A stretch of 64,000 bases of DNA from positions 124,001 through 188,000 of the forward strand of contig NZ_CAKXZS010000023.1 of assembly GCF_935822925.1 (NCBI RefSeq), read 5' to 3'. This document shows, one piece after another, positions 59,918 to 64,000 of the stretch. The stretch's first letter is position 1, and each line of letters opens with the position of its first letter. The notes under the pieces were generated by a model. That model did no database searches. It saw nothing but the letters and a program-made list of their open reading frames with translations, and was not told the origin of the DNA. This DNA comes from Mesorhizobium ventifaucium. Lineage in GTDB: Bacteria; Pseudomonadota; Alphaproteobacteria; Rhizobiales; Rhizobiaceae. The translations under genes and the position numbers were made by a program.

Positions 59918-61000
59918 ATGCTGGAACTGAGAAACGTGACGAAGACGGTCGGGGCGACGGAGCATATACGCGATGTCTCGCTGACGCTTCAGCACGGCTC
60001 GCTCAACGTCCTTCTCGGGCCGACGCTTGCCGGCAAGACCAGCCTGATGCGGCTGATGGCCGGCCTTGATGTGCCGACATCCGGCTCGGTCTGGTTCGAT
60101 GGCAAGGATGTCACCGGCATCCCGGTGCAGAAGCGCAACGTCGCCATGGTCTACCAGCAGTTCATCAACTATCCGGCGATGACCGTTTACGAGAACATCG
60201 CTTCGCCGCTGAGGGTGGCCGGTGCCGAGCGGGCAAAGATCGACAAGGAGGTGCGCAATGCCGCAGCCCTTCTCAAGCTGACGCCCTTCCTCGACCGCAC
60301 GCCGCTCAGCCTTTCCGGCGGCCAGCAGCAGCGCACCGCGCTGGCGCGCGCCATCGTCAAGAACGCCAGCCTCGTGCTGCTCGACGAGCCGCTCGCCAAC
60401 CTCGACTACAAGCTGCGCGAGGAGTTGCGCGCGGAGTTGCCGAAGATCTTCGCGGCGACCGGCACCATCTTCGTCTACGCCACGACCGAGCCGCACGAAG
60501 CCTTGCTGCTCGGCGGCAACACGGCGACGCTTTCCGAAGGCCGCATTACTCAGTTCGGCCCGACGATCGACGTCTTCCGCAGGCCGAACGACCTCGTCAC
60601 GGCCAGGACGTTCGCCGATCCGCCGCTCAACACGATCGTGCTGAAGAAGAGCGGTTCGAGCTTCCTTCTTGATGGTGGGGTGAGCCTCCCGGTGCCGGCT
60701 GAACTCGCCGGTATTGCCGATACGAGTTACACGATCGGCTTCCAGCCCCACCATCTCTCCCTTGCCCGGCCGAGCCCGTCGGCGGTGGCGGTGAGAGCAA
60801 AGGTGTCGGTCACCGAGATCACCGGTTCTGAAAGCTTTGTGCATCTCGACTTCGCCGATGTCCGCTGGGTCATGCTGGAGCACGGCATCCAGGTGTTCGA
60901 GCCGGACCAGACCATCGAGGTATTCATCGACCCGCGGCACATCATGGTGTTCGACGCGAATGGCCGCTCGGCCACGCCGACACAGATGCTGGCGGCTTGA
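59918..61000 (+). CDS. glpS: Glycerol ABC transporter ATPase GlpS
   Basis: The product is 360 aa from ATG 59918 (gggagg upstream). Walker A is GPTLAGKT (34-41), signature LSGGQ (132-136) and Walker B LVLLDEP (152-158). The H-loop His of the usual VTHDQ is Thr190 (YATTEPHEA). A MalK-like C-terminal OB domain follows. In Rhizobium leguminosarum GlpSTPQUV is the glycerol importer and gene order is the same. GlpS and GlpT form the ATPase pair. Confidence 0.92.
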   Translation: MLELRNVTKTVGATEHIRDVSLTLQHGSLNVLLGPTLAGKTSLMRLMAGLDVPTSGSVWFDGKDVTGIPVQKRNVAMVYQQFINYPAMTVYENIASPLRVAGAERAKIDKEVRNAAALLKLTPFLDRTPLSLSGGQQQRTALARAIVKNASLVLLDEPLANLDYKLREELRAELPKIFAATGTIFVYATTEPHEALLLGGNTATLSEGRITQFGPTIDVFRRPNDLVTARTFADPPLNTIVLKKSGSSFLLDGGVSLPVPAELAGIADTSYTIGFQPHHLSLARPSPSAVAVRAKVSVTEITGSESFVHLDFADVRWVMLEHGIQVFEPDQTIEVFIDPRHIMVFDANGRSATPTQMLAA

Positions 61001-61009
61001 GGAGGGCAC

Positions 61010-62080
<1,071 letters not shown>

Positions 62081-62085
62081 ACTCC

Positions 62086-62952
62086 ATGGATAAGACCTGG
62101 AACAACAAGGCGTGGTTCATGGTGCTCCCGGTGCTGGTGCTGGTGGCGTTCAACGCAATCATCCCGCTGATGACGGTGGTCAACTATTCAGTTCAGGAGA
62201 CGTTCGGAAACAACCTGTTCTTCTTTGAAGGCGTTAAGTGGTTCCAGGAAGTGCTTAATTCGCCGCGCTTCCACGCATCGCTCCTGCGCCAGTTCGCCTT
62301 CACCGGGTTAATCCTGCTGATCGAGGTGCCGCTGGGCGTGGCGGTGGCGCTTGCCATGCCGCGTTCCGGCCCATGGGTCGCGGTCTGCCTGGTGTTGATG
62401 TCGCTGCCGTTGCTGATCCCATGGAATGTCGTCGGCGCTATGTGGAACATCTTTGCGCTGCCGGACATCGGGCTGCTCGGCTATGTTATCAACGCGATGG
62501 GCATCAGCTACAATTTCACCAGCCAGCCGCTGTCGGCGTGGTTCACCGTCGTCCTGATGGACGTATGGCATTGGACCTCGCTGGTGGTGCTGCTTGCCTA
62601 TGCAGGCCTCGTCTCGATACCCGACGCCTACTATCAGGCTGCAAAGATTGACGGTGCATCACGTTGGTCGGTGTTCCGCTTTATCCAGCTGCCCAAGATG
62701 AAGCGCGTGCTGACCATTGCCATGCTGCTGCGGTTCATGGATTCCTTCATGGTCTACACTGAACCGTTCGTACTGACAGGCGGGGGACCGGGCAATGCCA
62801 CGACCTTCCTGTCGATCGATCTTGTCAAGGCAGCGCTCGGCGAATTCAACCTCGGAATCGCGGCGGCCATGAGCATCATCTACTTCCTGATGACGCTGCT
62901 GGTGTCGTGGCTCTTCTACACCCTGATGACCCAATCCGAAGCGGAGGGCTGA
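62086..62952 (+). CDS. glpP: Glycerol ABC transporter permease GlpP
   Basis: The product is 288 aa with six membrane segments of a MalF-type permease. The EAA loop YYQAAKIDGASRWSVFRFIQ contacts the ATPases. It pairs with GlpQ. Spacing to both neighbours is under 6 bp, indicating one transcript. Confidence 0.93.
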   Translation: MDKTWNNKAWFMVLPVLVLVAFNAIIPLMTVVNYSVQETFGNNLFFFEGVKWFQEVLNSPRFHASLLRQFAFTGLILLIEVPLGVAVALAMPRSGPWVAVCLVLMSLPLLIPWNVVGAMWNIFALPDIGLLGYVINAMGISYNFTSQPLSAWFTVVLMDVWHWTSLVVLLAYAGLVSIPDAYYQAAKIDGASRWSVFRFIQLPKMKRVLTIAMLLRFMDSFMVYTEPFVLTGGGPGNATTFLSIDLVKAALGEFNLGIAAAMSIIYFLMTLLVSWLFYTLMTQSEAEG

Positions 62953-62953
62953 G

Positions 62954-63883
<930 letters not shown>

Positions 63884-63910
63884 CGGCAGCGCGGGGAAGG
63901 AGTAAAGACG

Positions 63911-64000
63911 ATGGATCTGTCATGGATGGCCTGGACTTGGCAGACCGCCACCTTCTTTGGCGTGATCCTGCTTCTTCTGGTCGGAATGACCGTGTGGGAG
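63911..64000 (+). CDS. glpU: GlpU (DUF2160-type small membrane protein), partial
   Basis: The first 30 codons fall in the window (MDLSWMAWTWQTATFFGVIL...), with ggaagg upstream and 27 bp after glpQ. A Trp-rich start leading into a hydrophobic helix matches the small GlpU protein encoded between glpQ and the glycerol-binding protein gene glpV in rhizobia. Its right part and glpV lie beyond the window. Confidence 0.82.
   Translation, partial: MDLSWMAWTWQTATFFGVILLLLVGMTVWE

Overview
The window reads as chromosomal DNA of a high-GC alphaproteobacterium of the Hyphomicrobiales, most likely Mesorhizobium or a close relative. The basis is gene content and order: a growth-pole-ring type giant protein, CckA, a Cys-poor DksA, urtABCDE, the glpRD-glpSTPQU glycerol locus, the Anbu operon, GAAC-N7-GAAC SOS boxes and the palindromic intergenic repeats common in this group. 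Species assignment is inference. No rRNA, tRNA, CRISPR array, prophage or complete insertion sequence was seen.

Layout. 1-5247 (minus) is the N-terminal part of a giant two-TM coiled-coil protein with a 94-residue tandem repeat, cut by the left edge. 5538-7679 carries an Hpt protein, a 2Fe-2S ferredoxin and a TrxR-like ferredoxin reductase. 7721-10218 has a secreted DUF922 protein and folP-folB-folK. 10267-18703 holds a DUF924 protein, a CPA2 antiporter, two small secreted proteins, the ycjX/TIGR01620 pair, a SixA-like phosphatase, dksA and a FliO-like protein. 19075-22440 has cckA and deoD. 22437-26122 has an RHH protein, a VOC protein, a Tat-exported subunit with a GMC oxidoreductase, and a secreted protein. 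26425-32222 is urtABCDE behind a sigma-54 promoter.

32690-42920 is a mixed region: small ORF, DUF72, uvrA (SOS box), a secreted peptide, accessory clpP, an ArsR/SRPBCC pair, ssb (SOS box), osmC (flanked by a duplicated ssb tail), marC, an unknown protein and an AraC regulator broken by a stop codon. 43112-50992 is housekeeping: gyrA, a 50-aa membrane peptide, coaD, two cyclophilins, queA-tgt and a stand-alone RAM domain. 51406-55866 is the Anbu operon (ATP-grasp, alpha-E, transglutaminase, Anbu), interrupted by a small unit with inverted heptamer arrays at its ends that carries a four-helix-bundle gene. 55922-64000 has a group II PLP decarboxylase and the glycerol regulon (glpR, glpD, glpS, glpT, glpP, glpQ, start of glpU).

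How the genes work together. GlpSTPQU would import glycerol, GlpD oxidises the glycerol 3-phosphate formed from it, and GlpR controls both. GlpS and GlpT have complementary motif losses, predicting one competent and one degenerate ATP site. UrtABCDE scavenges urea under nitrogen control. UvrA and SSB share LexA-type boxes. QueA and Tgt make queuosine; this Tgt, like DksA, has lost most zinc ligands. The most unusual regions are the interrupted Anbu operon, the ssb-tail duplication around osmC and the repeat array of the giant protein.
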